From Paraburkholderia madseniana (GTDB taxonomy: Bacteria > Pseudomonadota > Gammaproteobacteria > Burkholderiales > Burkholderiaceae), in assembly GCF_009690905.1 (NCBI RefSeq), contig NZ_VOSW01000006.1, positions 1 to 64,000 of the forward strand: a DNA stretch of 64,000 nt. Reading direction: 5' to 3'. Shown here piece by piece: positions 38,903 to 48,460 of this stretch (its first letter is position 1; every line of letters starts with the position of its first letter). Made by a program: the position numbers and the translations under genes. The notes under the pieces are model-generated. The model saw only the letters and a program-made list of their open reading frames with translations, had not been told where the DNA came from and made no database searches.

Positions 38903-40117
38903 ATGTTCTGGGAGAAAAAGCTGGCGCAGTGGGTGGAAGATGTAAAAACCAAGGCTAACGTGCCAGCACGCCTTGTGCTGTGGGACGGCCAGCAACATGA
39001 CTTCGGGCAGTTCGCCGCGCCTCAGGTCACGCTACATGTCAAAAGCGCCACGGCGCTGCCCTATCTGCTCGAACCGAGCCTCGACAATCTCGGCGAGGCG
39101 TATGTGAAGGGCAAGATCGACATCGAAGGCAAGCTGTCGGACATCATCAACGTCAGCTACCAGCTCGCGCGCAACACCGTCACCAGCGCGAGCAAGCTGG
39201 CGCGCGTGCGGCGCTACTTCCAGCACTCGAAGTCGTCGGACAAGAAGGCCATTCAGTATCACTACGACGTCTCGAACGAGTTCTACAAGCTGTGGCTCGA
39301 CGAGAACATGGTGTACTCGTGTGCGTACTTCGAGAATGGCGATGAAGATCTCGCCACCGCGCAGATCAAGAAGATCGACCACATCCTCACCAAGATCCAG
39401 TTGCAACCGGGGCAGCGCCTGCTTGATATCGGCTGCGGCTGGGGTGCGCTCGTACTGCGCGCGGCGCAGAAATTCGGTGCGAAGTGCGTGGGTGTGACGC
39501 TGTCGCAAAACCAGTTCGATCTCGCTACCGCCCGCGTGAAAGCCGCGGGCCTGGAAAACCAGATCGAGATTCGTCTGCAGGATTACCGCGACGTCGAAGG
39601 GCAGTTCGATCGCATCACCAGCGTCGGCATGTTCGAGCACGTGGGCCGCAAGAATCTGCCGGGCTACTTCCAGAAGATCCACGATCTGCTCGTCGACGAC
39701 GGCGTCGCCATGAATCACGGCATCACGTCGAGCGATTCGGACAGCGGCGAAACCGCGCTCGGCGGCGGCGAATTCATCGACCGCTATGTGTTCCCGGACG
39801 GCGAGCTACCGCATATCGGCCTCGCGCTCGAAGCAATGCAGCGCGGTGGGCTCGAAGCGGTTGACGTCGAAAGCCTGCGCCGTCACTATGCGCACACGCT
39901 GGACATCTGGGCGGAAAACTTCGAGGCGCATGCGGACGAAGCCCGCACGCTGGTCGATGACGAAAAATTCCGCATCTGGCGCGTGTACCTCGCCGGTTGC
40001 GCGTACGCTTTCGAAACCGACGACGTCTCGATCTACCAGGTGGTGTGCCGCAAAGCCGGCCGCAGTGCGACAACCTTGCCGTGGTCGCGTCACTATATGT
40101 ACGACAAATCACTGTGA
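38903..40117 (+). CDS. cfa: Cyclopropane-fatty-acyl-phospholipid synthase
   Basis: 404 residues. SAM-dependent enzyme that converts unsaturated phospholipid acyl chains to cyclopropane. N-terminal lipid-binding part (about 1-105), then the methyltransferase domain with HYDVSNEFYKLWLDENMVYSCAYFE, SAM motif DIGCGWGALVLRAA, and conserved EHVGRKN and CAYAFE. CACGGAGAAATCAC is a clear ribosome site. Confidence 0.95.
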   Translation: MFWEKKLAQWVEDVKTKANVPARLVLWDGQQHDFGQFAAPQVTLHVKSATALPYLLEPSLDNLGEAYVKGKIDIEGKLSDIINVSYQLARNTVTSASKLARVRRYFQHSKSSDKKAIQYHYDVSNEFYKLWLDENMVYSCAYFENGDEDLATAQIKKIDHILTKIQLQPGQRLLDIGCGWGALVLRAAQKFGAKCVGVTLSQNQFDLATARVKAAGLENQIEIRLQDYRDVEGQFDRITSVGMFEHVGRKNLPGYFQKIHDLLVDDGVAMNHGITSSDSDSGETALGGGEFIDRYVFPDGELPHIGLALEAMQRGGLEAVDVESLRRHYAHTLDIWAENFEAHADEARTLVDDEKFRIWRVYLAGCAYAFETDDVSIYQVVCRKAGRSATTLPWSRHYMYDKSL

Positions 40118-40219
40118 TACGGTTGCGCCACGGCGATGTGCCGTGGCTGCGTGCCGGGTCTACGTGCATTGCGTGGCGGCCCGACACGGCGCAAACCTTA
40201 AACAGCAGGTCGAACATCG

Positions 40220-41581
40220 ATGGACCAGAGCGGGACAAGCGAAGTTGAACAGCCGGTGAGCGGCGAGCAGGACGCACAGGCCGACGCACCGCAGTTCGAT
40301 CTGTTCGGGATGCCGGTCGAGCAGGCGCCGGCATCGGCGGCGCCTGCCGCTGCCACCCCGGCAACAGCCGACGAAACGGCACAGCTTGAGCGGCGGCGTC
40401 AGCCGCGCGCGAAGAAGAGTGCCACCACCCTCTGGCAGGAAGATGACGCGCCGCCGGCGCCCATCGCCGACGCCGACTCCAGTTCAACACCGTCTTCCCT
40501 GGATGGGCCGAAGAAACGCCGTACCCGCGACGTGCTCGCCGCTCCACCCTCTGCTGAACTCCTGGCGCTCGCCGCCGAACTGCCGTCGCAGATCCATCTC
40601 GGTACGTCGACGTGGTCGTTTCCGGGCTGGAACGGCATCGTCTACGGCGACGAGTACAGCAATAGCAAACTCTCGCGCGAGGGTTTGACTGCCTACGGCG
40701 CGCATCCACTGTTAAGGACTGTCAGCATCGACCGGTCGTTTTACCAGGCGCTCACCGTCACCGAATACTTGCGCTACGCGCAGCAGGTGCCGGCGCACTT
40801 CCGCTTCATCGTCAAAGCGCCGATGACGATCACCGACGCGACCGTCCGCGCCGAACGCGGCGAGCCGGTTTCGTTGAACCCGTGCTTCCTGAACGCGCAA
40901 ATGGCAATCGACGAATTCGTCACGCCATGTCTCGAAGGCCTCGGTGCGAAAGCCGGTGCGCTCGTGTTCCAGCTCTCTCCGCTGCCCGACCAGATGCTCG
41001 CGCAACCGGCGGTGTTCATCGAGCGACTCGCCGAGTTCCTGACGGCGTTGCCGAAGCTGCCCGAAGGCACGTGCTATGCGATCGAAATCCGCGATGGGAG
41101 TTTGCTCACGCCGCGCTTTATCCGCACGCTAAAGGCGGCGGGCGTGCGGTACTGCGTGGGGATTCATGCGCGGATGCCGGATCCGCTGCGCCAGGCGGCG
41201 GCGCTCGCGCTGCTGGACGGCGAGCCGGCCGGCCCGCTGATCGTGCGCTGGAGTTTGCACGGCGGCTTCAAATACGAACAGGCGAAAGCCAAGTACGAAC
41301 CGTTCGACCAGTTGGTCGATCAGGACCCGTCGACACGCGCCGCGCTCGCCGAACTGGCCGCGCGCTATGCGCTGGCCGGCCAGCCGGTGGTGATCGCGAT
41401 CAACAACAAGGCGGAGGGGTCGGCGCCGTTGAGTTGCATGGAACTGGCGCGGGAGATTATTGAAGCGTATGCGCGGCTTGCTCATGAGCACGAACACGAG
41501 CATGACCATGCGCAAACGCGCCCGGAGTCGGAGCCGGATTCGAACGAGAATGGGCAGCAAGAAGGGGACGAGCAAGGCTGA
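40220..41581 (+). CDS. DUF72 domain protein with disordered head and His/Glu tail
   Basis: 453 residues. The DUF72 TIM-barrel-like domain spans about 128-410 (HLGTSTWSFPGWNGIVYG at its start, SIDRSFYQALT, FRFIVKAP). The first 120 residues are low complexity (Ala, Gln, Pro, charged). The last 40 residues hold HEHEHEHDH followed by an acidic run, which could bind metal. DUF72 has no firmly known reaction. An ATG start at 40220 lacks a strong ribosome site. Confidence 0.85.
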   Translation: MDQSGTSEVEQPVSGEQDAQADAPQFDLFGMPVEQAPASAAPAAATPATADETAQLERRRQPRAKKSATTLWQEDDAPPAPIADADSSSTPSSLDGPKKRRTRDVLAAPPSAELLALAAELPSQIHLGTSTWSFPGWNGIVYGDEYSNSKLSREGLTAYGAHPLLRTVSIDRSFYQALTVTEYLRYAQQVPAHFRFIVKAPMTITDATVRAERGEPVSLNPCFLNAQMAIDEFVTPCLEGLGAKAGALVFQLSPLPDQMLAQPAVFIERLAEFLTALPKLPEGTCYAIEIRDGSLLTPRFIRTLKAAGVRYCVGIHARMPDPLRQAAALALLDGEPAGPLIVRWSLHGGFKYEQAKAKYEPFDQLVDQDPSTRAALAELAARYALAGQPVVIAINNKAEGSAPLSCMELAREIIEAYARLAHEHEHEHDHAQTRPESEPDSNENGQQEGDEQG

Positions 41582-41732
41582 GCGGCGCAGCGCCCGCGCA
41601 TGGCGAAGCGCCTGAGGTCTCCTGGCTTGCCGAGCCGCGATGTAAGCGGCGGCCCAGCTTGAAACCTGAACCGCCGCCTATCTCGCCGTCTCGCCAATCA
41701 GTCCGCCATCAAATCTCCACTGCCGCGCCGAC

Positions 41733-42281
41733 TCAGCTCGCCTTGATCCGATGGGCGAACTTCTGACGGAACTTCGCAACTTTCGGCGCCACCACGAACG
41801 AGCAGTACCCCTGATTCGGATGCTGCGCGAAGTAGTTCTGGTGATACGCCTCGGCCGGCCAGTAGTTGCCGTCGAGCGATAACACCTGGGTGACGATCTG
41901 GCCGTCGTAGATACCCTGTTCGCCGATCTCGCGAATCGCCTGCAGCGCCGTTTCTCGCTGCGCGTCGGAGTGGGTAAAAATCACCGAGCGGTACTGCGTG
42001 CCGACATCGTTACCCTGCCGGTTCAACTGGGTCGGATCGTGGATCGCGAAGAAAATATCGAGAATCTCGCGATAGCTGATCTTCGCCGGATCGAAGTCGA
42101 CGTTCACGACTTCCGCGTGGCCCGTCACGCCGTCGCACACCTGTTCGTAGGTCGGCCGCTGGGTCTGGCCGCCCGCATAGCCCGACTCCACCGAGTTCAC
42201 GCCTTCGACGCCCAGATATACCGCTTCGAGGCACCAGAAACACCCGCCACCGAGGGTGGCGACTTCGCCTGTCTGACTCAT
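41733..42281 (-). CDS. msrA: Peptide-methionine (S)-S-oxide reductase
   Basis: 182 residues. Repairs S-epimers of oxidised methionine with thioredoxin. Catalytic Cys in GGCFWCLEAVY; GYAGGQTQRPTYEQV and HAEVV follow the family pattern. CAAGGAGCAAGCAG provides the ribosome site on the minus strand. A GCGGCGG/CCGCCGC repeat at 41646-41677, downstream, may help termination. Confidence 0.95.
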   Translation of the reverse strand: MSQTGEVATLGGGCFWCLEAVYLGVEGVNSVESGYAGGQTQRPTYEQVCDGVTGHAEVVNVDFDPAKISYREILDIFFAIHDPTQLNRQGNDVGTQYRSVIFTHSDAQRETALQAIREIGEQGIYDGQIVTQVLSLDGNYWPAEAYHQNYFAQHPNQGYCSFVVAPKVAKFRQKFAHRIKAS

Positions 42282-42537
42282 GCTGCTTGCTCCTTGATAC
42301 TCATAGTCGGCCGATGCCGGTCCCAGTTAACCGCAACGCTCATGCCACCACCAAGACTTTCCAGCTTAGCGGTTTTTCCATTACCCGGCAGGTGTCGCGG
42401 CCAGTCCACCGCGATTGCAGTTAAAATTGGGGCAAATCGACGATTTTCACTATGACTTTTGAATCATTTGTTTCCGGCCGCACGCGCGATGGGTTCAGTC
42501 CGGGGTTCGCCCGGTTTGCGCCGAAGGCTTCCGCCCG

Positions 42538-43047
42538 ATGAAGCGCGCCAGCCCGCCCAACTTCGACCAGCCCGCCTTTAAACAGGCGCTCAGCCAATTC
42601 GCCACCGGCGTCACCGTCATCACCACGCGTGCAGCATCCGGCCAGTTGATCGGCATCACGGCCAGCTCGTTCAATTCGGTTTCGCTCAATCCGCCGCTGG
42701 TGCTGTGGAGCCTCGCCACGCGCTCGGCGTCGATGTCGGTGTTCCGGGCGAACAGTCACTACGTGGTCAACGTACTCGCCGCGTCGCAGCTCGATCTGTG
42801 CAAGCGTTTTGCCACGGTGAAGGGCGATCGTTTCGAAGGTGTCTCGCACGCCGAAGGCGATACCGGCATGCCGGTGCTCGACGGCGCGCTCGCCTGGTTC
42901 GAATGCCATAACCGCAGCCGCTACGAAGAAGGCGACCACGTGATTTTCGTCGGCGAAGTGGAGCGCTGCGGCGTCCACGAGAGTGCCGCGGAGATTGCGC
43001 CGCTGGTCTTCCATAGCGGTCAATTCCACGGACTCAAATCGCTCTGA
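42538..43047 (+). CDS. Flavin reductase family protein (HpaC-like)
   Basis: 169 residues. FMN-binding split-barrel domain: FATGVTVITTRAASGQLIGITASSFNSVSLNPPLVLWSL is the standard flavin-binding strand-helix. Such proteins reduce free FMN/FAD for a monooxygenase or act alone. No monooxygenase gene is adjacent, so its partner is unknown. Confidence 0.88.
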   Translation: MKRASPPNFDQPAFKQALSQFATGVTVITTRAASGQLIGITASSFNSVSLNPPLVLWSLATRSASMSVFRANSHYVVNVLAASQLDLCKRFATVKGDRFEGVSHAEGDTGMPVLDGALAWFECHNRSRYEEGDHVIFVGEVERCGVHESAAEIAPLVFHSGQFHGLKSL

Positions 43048-43129
43048 ACGCGGCGCCGCCGTGTTTTAACAGCGGCCCGCTGGCGGGCAAAGGCAGGCAC
43101 GCCGACGCAAGCTGAGCAGCTCCTCGCAC

Positions 43130-43639
43130 TCAGCTATGCGGCGCGCTATGTCCGGTCGTTTTCGGCACTAGCGACACTGGCACACCCGAATCTTCTTTCA
43201 ACGTCTGCAGCACGATATTCGAACGAATATCCATCACGCCCGGCGCCTTATAAAGGCGTTGCAGCACGAAATCCGAATAGTGTTTGAGATTGTGGGCGAG
43301 CACCCGCAGCAGATAGTGGGTTTCGCCGGTCACGACAAACGCGCCGACTACTTCCGGCCAGTCCCGCACCGCCTCCGCAAAACGCTCGTGCCAGTTCTCC
43401 TGGTCGTTGCGCATCGACACCTGCACGAACGCTTCCAGTTCGAAACCCAGCACTTCGCGGTTCAGACACGCACGGTAATGTTCGATGACGCCCTGCTCTT
43501 CCAGCAGGCGCAGGCGTCGTAGACAGGCCGATGGCGAAAGCGAAATGCGCTCCGCCAAATCGAGATTGCTGATCCGTCCTTCTTGCTGAAGCACCGTCAA
43601 GATACGGCAATCGGTGGCGTCGAGCGAGATCGCGTTCAT
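43130..43639 (-). CDS. kynR: Lrp/AsnC family regulator of the kynurenine genes
   Basis: 169 residues. AsnC-type helix-turn-helix at the N-terminus (CRILTVLQQEGRISNLDLAERISLSPSACLRRLRLLEEQGVI), RAM ligand domain at the C-terminus (about 65-150). It is divergent from kynB with 130 bases between, the arrangement known for KynR, which answers to kynurenine. The assignment rests on context plus family. Confidence 0.85.
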   Translation of the reverse strand: MNAISLDATDCRILTVLQQEGRISNLDLAERISLSPSACLRRLRLLEEQGVIEHYRACLNREVLGFELEAFVQVSMRNDQENWHERFAEAVRDWPEVVGAFVVTGETHYLLRVLAHNLKHYSDFVLQRLYKAPGVMDIRSNIVLQTLKEDSGVPVSLVPKTTGHSAPHS

Positions 43640-43769
43640 ATTCGGTCTCCCTTTCCCATTTGACTCAAATTATGTTCCAAGACACGGCTCAGAAGGAGAT
43701 TTTTTCGCAATCACATTTCGCGCCAAGCCACCTATCATTCCTGGATAGACACAATCCGCCGATGGAGAC

Positions 43770-44408
43770 ATGGAAACACTCTGGGACATCACCCCCGCCG
43801 TCGATACCGCGACGCCCGTCTGGCCTGGCGATACGCCGGTCGGCATTGAACGCGTGTGGCGCATGGAGGCGGGCTCGCCCGTCAACGTCGCGCGCCTGAC
43901 CTTGTCGCCGCATACCGGCGCCCACACCGACGCCCCGCTTCACTACGACGCCGAAGGCGCGGCGATCGGCGAGGTTGCGCTCGATGCGTACCTTGGACGC
44001 TGCCGCGTAATTCATTGCATCGGCGCTTCGCCTGTTGTGACGCCACAACACCTGAGCGGCTCGCTCGACGACCTGCCGCCGCGAGTCTTACTACGCACTT
44101 ACAAAAACGCGCCGACTGCGGTCTGGGATAGCGCGTTCTGCGCGGTTGCGCCGGAGACCATCGATCTGCTGGCAGCGAAAGGGGTAAAGCTGATCGGCAT
44201 CGATACGCCGTCGCTCGATCCGCAGGACTCGAAGACGATGGACGCGCACCACCGGATTCGCGCGCACCGCATGGCGATTCTCGAAGGCATCGTGCTGGAT
44301 GCCGTCGCGCCCGGCGACTACGAACTGATCGCGCTGCCGCTGAAGCTGACCACGCTCGATGCGAGTCCCGTGCGCGCCGTGTTGCGCACGCTGCCCGAAT
44401 CTCGCTGA
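43770..44408 (+). CDS. kynB: Kynurenine formamidase
   Basis: 212 residues. Hydrolyses N-formylkynurenine to kynurenine and formate. Zinc-site motif [17 protein letters not shown] is of the cyclase/KynB family; GIDTPSLDP and [12 protein letters not shown] are further signatures. First gene of kynBUA; 80 bases before kynU. Confidence 0.95.
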   Translation: METLWDITPAVDTATPVWPGDTPVGIERVWRMEAGSPVNVARLTLSPHTGAHTDAPLHYDAEGAAIGEVALDAYLGRCRVIHCIGASPVVTPQHLSGSLDDLPPRVLLRTYKNAPTAVWDSAFCAVAPETIDLLAAKGVKLIGIDTPSLDPQDSKTMDAHHRIRAHRMAILEGIVLDAVAPGDYELIALPLKLTTLDASPVRAVLRTLPESR

Positions 44409-44488
44409 TCGTCGACGCTCTGCAAACTGAATCACCGCACTCATCGCATCCACCGAATTCCCTGATCTGACTGACTGACTGGACCATC

Positions 44489-45739
44489 ATGAACACTCGT
44501 GAAGAAGCATTGGCGCTGGATAGCGCCGACCCGCTCGCAGCGCTGCGCGACCAATTCGCGCTGTCGTCGACGACCATTTATCTCGACGGTAACTCGCTCG
44601 GCGTGCCGCCGGCCGCCGCCGCGCAACGCGCGCAGACCGTGATCGGCGCCGAATGGGGCGAGGGTCTCATCCGCAGCTGGAACACCGCCGGCTGGTTCGA
44701 ATTGCCACGTCGCCTTGGCAACAAGCTCGCGCCGCTGATCGGCGCGGCTGAAAACGAGGTGGTCGTGACGGATACGATTTCGATCAACCTGTTCAAGCTT
44801 TTGTCGGCAGCCCTGCGGGTGGCGAATGCGCGCGATCCGAAGCGTCGCGTGATCGTTTCTGAGCGCTCGAATTTCCCGACCGATCTGTATATCGCGCAAG
44901 GGCTGATCGAACAGCTCGACCGCGGTTATGAGTTGCGCCTCGTTGACGACCCGTCCGAGTTGCCCACCGCGATTGGCGAAGACACTGCGATCGCGATGAT
45001 CACTCATGTGAATTACCGCACCGGCTATATGCACGACATGGCCGCACTGACCAAACTGATCCATGACAAAGGCGCGCTCGCGCTGTGGGATCTCGCGCAT
45101 TCGGCGGGCGCGGTGCCGGTCGACCTGAATGGTGTTGGGGCTGACTACGCGGTCGGCTGTACGTATAAGTATCTGAACGGCGGTCCAGGCTCGCCGGCGT
45201 TCGTGTGGGTGCCGAAGCGTCATCAAAACGATTTCTCGCAGCCGCTGTCCGGCTGGTGGGGTCATCGTGCGCCGTTCAAGATGGACCCGGCCTATCAACC
45301 CGACGACGGCATCGGCCGCTTCCTGTGCGGAACGCAACCGATGGTGTCGATGTCGCTCGTCGAATGCGGTCTCGATGTGTTCCTGCAAACGGATATGCAG
45401 ACGATCCGCGCGAAGTCGCTCGCGTTGACCGATTTGTTTATCGAACTGGTCGAAGCGCGTTGCAGCGAATTTCCTTTGAAGCTTGTAACGCCGCGTGAGC
45501 ATGCGCAGCGCGGTTCGCATGCGAGCTTCGAGCATCCGCATGGTTATGAAGTGATGCAGGCGTTGATCGCGCGTGGCGTGATCGGCGACTATCGCGAGCC
45601 GCATGTGTTGCGGTTTGGCTTTACGCCGCTGTATACGCGCTTTGTCGATGTGTGGGATGCGGTCGAGACGTTACGCGAGGTGCTTACGCAAGAGACCTGG
45701 CGGGCACCTGAATTTGCCGCTCGCGGCGCTGTGACCTAA
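44489..45739 (+). CDS. kynU: Kynureninase
   Basis: 416 residues. PLP enzyme that splits kynurenine to anthranilate and alanine. PLP lysine in [30 protein letters not shown] carries the aspartate that holds the pyridine nitrogen. Full length. Ends ten bases before kynA. Confidence 0.96.
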   Translation: MNTREEALALDSADPLAALRDQFALSSTTIYLDGNSLGVPPAAAAQRAQTVIGAEWGEGLIRSWNTAGWFELPRRLGNKLAPLIGAAENEVVVTDTISINLFKLLSAALRVANARDPKRRVIVSERSNFPTDLYIAQGLIEQLDRGYELRLVDDPSELPTAIGEDTAIAMITHVNYRTGYMHDMAALTKLIHDKGALALWDLAHSAGAVPVDLNGVGADYAVGCTYKYLNGGPGSPAFVWVPKRHQNDFSQPLSGWWGHRAPFKMDPAYQPDDGIGRFLCGTQPMVSMSLVECGLDVFLQTDMQTIRAKSLALTDLFIELVEARCSEFPLKLVTPREHAQRGSHASFEHPHGYEVMQALIARGVIGDYREPHVLRFGFTPLYTRFVDVWDAVETLREVLTQETWRAPEFAARGAVT

Positions 45740-45749
45740 GGAGCGCGCG

Positions 45750-46706
45750 ATGACCGATCATATGCAAACGCCGGGATTGCCGGAAGAGAAACCGGCGCAA
45801 GGGTGTCCGTTTGGGCATGGCAGTGGGGTTGCTCCTTCGGCTGCTGCTACGGCGTCTGCTACGGCCACTGCTGCCGCCGATTCCGGCGATGGCTGGCATG
45901 ACGCGCAGCTCGATTTTTCGGAGTCGATGAGTTACGGCGATTATCTCTCGCTGGGGACGGTGCTGGATGCGCAGCATCCGTTGTCGCCGGATCACAACGA
46001 GATGCTGTTCATCATCCAGCATCAGACGAGTGAGTTGTGGATGAAGCTCGCGCTGTATGAATTGCGCGCGGCATTGAAGGCGGTGCATCGCGATGAGTTG
46101 CCGCCGGCGTTCAAGATGCTCGCTCGCGTGTCGCGGATCATGGAGCAACTCGTGCAGGCATGGAGCGTTCTCGCGACGATGACGCCGTCCGAATACACGG
46201 CGATGCGGCCTTATCTGGGTAGCTCTTCCGGGTTTCAGTCTTATCAGTATCGGCAGATCGAGTTTTTGCTCGGCAATAAGAATGAGCAGATGCTGAAGCC
46301 GCATGCGCATCGGGCGGATGTTCTTGCTGAGGTGACGGCTTCGCTGGAAGCGCCTTCGTTTTATGATGAAGTTGTTCGACTGTTGGCGCGACGTGGGTTT
46401 GCGATTTCACCGTCCAGATTGGATCGGGATTGGACGCAGCCTACTGTGCATGATGCTTCCGTTGAGGCGGCGTGGTTGGAGGTTTATCGGAATCCGTCGC
46501 AGCATTGGGAGTTGTATGAGATGGCGGAGGAGCTTGTCGATCTCGAGGATGCCTTTCGGCAGTGGCGGTTCAGGCATGTGACTACGGTTGAGCGGATTAT
46601 TGGGTTCAAGCAAGGCACCGGTGGTACGAGCGGCGCGCCTTATCTCCGGAAGATGCTGGATGTGGTTTTGTTTCCTGAACTTTGGCATGTGAGGACGATG
46701 CTTTAG
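45750..46706 (+). CDS. kynA: Tryptophan 2,3-dioxygenase
   Basis: 318 residues. Haem enzyme opening the indole ring of tryptophan, the first step of the pathway. Core motifs [17 protein letters not shown] and [20 protein letters not shown]; the proximal His is in the C-terminal [24 protein letters not shown] region. An N-terminal extension of about 45 residues has a Cys-Pro motif (CPFGHG) and an Ala/Thr run. The last third uses many T-ending and TTG/CGG codons, unlike its neighbours. Confidence 0.95.
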   Translation: MTDHMQTPGLPEEKPAQGCPFGHGSGVAPSAAATASATATAAADSGDGWHDAQLDFSESMSYGDYLSLGTVLDAQHPLSPDHNEMLFIIQHQTSELWMKLALYELRAALKAVHRDELPPAFKMLARVSRIMEQLVQAWSVLATMTPSEYTAMRPYLGSSSGFQSYQYRQIEFLLGNKNEQMLKPHAHRADVLAEVTASLEAPSFYDEVVRLLARRGFAISPSRLDRDWTQPTVHDASVEAAWLEVYRNPSQHWELYEMAEELVDLEDAFRQWRFRHVTTVERIIGFKQGTGGTSGAPYLRKMLDVVLFPELWHVRTML

Positions 46707-46868
46707 GCGTCTTCGTTTCGTTGCCAATGCTCGATGCATTGAGCGTGTTCGTGCGATGCGTGGTGCACGCGCAGACGCACGGGTCGCAATGTAAAGATTG
46801 GTCACAGTGTGTGCGTTTAGCCTGTGTGGTTGATCGTCTTAAAAAACAGTTGGGTTAGATTTCCAAAT
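46707..46868. other. Left flank of the accessory island
   Basis: Between kynA and the structured RNA-like element; part of a 392-base gene-free stretch (46707-47098). AT-richer near 46837-46866 with AAAAAACAG, which may include a promoter for the element; no confident boxes. Confidence 0.4.
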
Positions 46869-47042
46869 GCCGTCGGACAAGACGGCCGGGTATGAGAGCC
46901 CGAACGGTAGTTCGCATAACCCACATTCGTGGGTCGTGCGCTTGCTTCCACACGTCCATCCAATGGGCGGGTCGTAGTGAGGGGGCCGAAAGGCCCGCCG
47001 GTTTGAACTACCGCCGGTCTCTCAAACTCGCTACGGGCCCGC
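46869..47042 (+). ncRNA. Candidate structured RNA element (leader of the next gene)
   Basis: Consecutive perfect stems: GCCGTC/GACGGC (46869-46886), CGAAC/GTTCG with GGTA loop (46901-46914), ACCCAC/GTGGGT with ATTC loop (46919-46934), then a long helix of 46967-46981 with 47027-47042 enclosing GGGCC-GAAA-GGCCC (46983-46996, GNRA loop) and CCGG/CCGG (46998-47017). GAGAG (46894-46898) is complementary to CTCTC (47019-47023) inside the long helix, a possible pseudoknot. It ends 57 bases before an ATG. Family unknown to me. Confidence 0.6.
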
Positions 47043-47098
47043 TCACCCTACTTGTCATTGGGTGTCGGGCGTGTCAGGAACACATCGGAAATCGCACC

Positions 47099-47584
47099 AT
47101 GACCAAAACCACTAAGAAGACTCAAACGGCATCACGACCGCCCGTTGATGCGCTCCAGTACGAAAAGCTCGCACTGTCGGCTTTTGGAGCATGCGACCGA
47201 CAAATCCGACAGCTTCGAACACTGATTGATCTCGCGGCAAGCATCACCCGATGCCCAGCTACGACGGTTGAGGAAAGACGCCGTGAGCGTAACTTGCTGG
47301 AACACCTGCTCTATACCGTCGAGCAATACCAGCAGGAAGTTGAATGCGATCGTGACCTGTACCAGGTGATCGCGCTCGATGCGAAGGGGGTTGCTCACAG
47401 TCGCATCACGGCCAAGCTTGCGACGGAACTTCTCTCGGATGCTGCGGAGGCGGGGCGAGAAGCAGGGGAAGCTGCAGCCGAAGCCGAAGGTGTGCCGGAC
47501 AAAGCGGTGACGCGTAAGCGGGAGCGCGTAAAGACTGCCGCGTGCGCGCGGGCTGATGCACAGCAGACGGCAGTGAAGCACTAG
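47099..47584 (+). CDS. Hypothetical helical protein downstream of the structured RNA
   Basis: 161 residues from ATG 47099. Lys/Thr-rich start (MTKTTKKTQT), helical middle (about 25-115) with two Cys and an Arg/Glu-rich turn, and an Ala/Glu then Lys/Arg-rich end (AEAGREAGEAAAEAEG, KRERVKTAACA). No domain was recognised, no signal peptide or membrane segment. The structured leader suggests control after transcription start. A role cannot be given. Confidence 0.65.
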   Translation: MTKTTKKTQTASRPPVDALQYEKLALSAFGACDRQIRQLRTLIDLAASITRCPATTVEERRRERNLLEHLLYTVEQYQQEVECDRDLYQVIALDAKGVAHSRITAKLATELLSDAAEAGREAGEAAAEAEGVPDKAVTRKRERVKTAACARADAQQTAVKH

Positions 47585-47695
47585 GGTGAAATGGCGGCCA
47601 CCAGGCCGCAGCAAAGAAGGCGCGGTTGCGAACTAGTCTCCAAGCTGGTCACCCGTAGACGCCTCGAGGTCCAGCTCATTGCTCGCGCTTTTTTG

Positions 47696-47950
47696 CTATC
47701 GCTTACCTTTCTTTTTAGGCGGAGGGCTCATATCTAGCCCTTCCGGAGCCAGACATGGATGCTCCAGCCACAGCTCCCGCAGTACATCCACAAATAGATA
47801 ACCCATAGCCTTACCGGTTCCAGCACGAAATGCCTTGAATTCGTCGTCGGCGCAGCGCTGTTGAACTAGTGCGATAGATTCGTCCATCAGGCGCGTCACA
47901 GTCAGTAAACGCTCGCTGACCTCTGCGGCCACATCTTTGTCACCAATCAA
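47696..47950 (-). CDS. Small hypothetical protein, tandem paralogue 1
   Basis: 84 residues from TTG 47950, with AAGGGAG upstream. Predicted all-helical; key conserved parts among the three tandem copies are ERLL, VQxRC, EFKAFR, an aromatic/Leu helix ending in LAPEGL, and the basic tail PPPKKKGKR. No signal peptide, so cytoplasmic. Function unknown; the neighbourhood of a T6SS effector suggests but does not show an immunity or regulatory role. Confidence 0.7.
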   Translation of the reverse strand: MIGDKDVAAEVSERLLTVTRLMDESIALVQQRCADDEFKAFRAGTGKAMGYLFVDVLRELWLEHPCLAPEGLDMSPPPKKKGKR

Positions 47951-48052
47951 AATTTTCTCCCTTAACGAGCGTTGCCTGCCTTATCCGTTTCAAACCTGCA
48001 TCGACTGCTCAGCACATGGAAAGGAAGCAATCGCGCGTGCCCGGTGCGCGTC

Positions 48053-48307
48053 CTATCGCTTATCTTTTTTCTTCGGCGGAGTCATGACGAGACCTTCGGG
48101 AGCGAGGTTTGGATACGCCCTCCACAGTGGTTCGAGAAGCAGATACAGGCCCCCCGCGACTCTTCCCGCCTCAGAATGGAACGTTTTGAATTGCTCCTTT
48201 GAGCAGCGTTCTTGAACCAACTTCGTCGCATTTTCCAACGAATGGAACGAGGCCAATAACTCTCTGCTTAACTCGCGCGCAACATCCTCGGACACATCTT
48301 TATCCAC
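48053..48307 (-). CDS. Small hypothetical protein, tandem paralogue 2
   Basis: 84 residues from GTG 48307, with GAGGAGG and a G-run upstream. Same length and layout as its neighbours: SRELL, VQERCSKEQFKTF, a Leu-rich helix, then NLAPEGLVMTPPKKKDKR. The most divergent of the three copies. Separately spaced by about 100 and 150 bases from the others. Confidence 0.7.
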   Translation of the reverse strand: MDKDVSEDVARELSRELLASFHSLENATKLVQERCSKEQFKTFHSEAGRVAGGLYLLLEPLWRAYPNLAPEGLVMTPPKKKDKR

Positions 48308-48460
48308 CGCCCCCTATTCCTCCTCAGTGTTGACACGATTTACATCCAGGTCGCGCCGGTGGAATAGTTCCACCTGACGCTCTACCTCGGAGTGAACAGT
48401 CGCCTTTAAGTTGGACACCTCTCCATGCTCCCGGGGTACGGCTCGTTAATCGCGCCTTCT

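Noticed and set aside
41646..41677. GCGGCGG/CCGCCGC repeat as a firm terminator
   Set aside because: Seven-base stem with an 18-base loop and no T-run; kept only as a remark under msrA.
48358..48374. GGTGGAA-TAG-TTCCACC hairpin between small paralogues
   Set aside because: Short stem without T-run or promoter context; no role can be supported.
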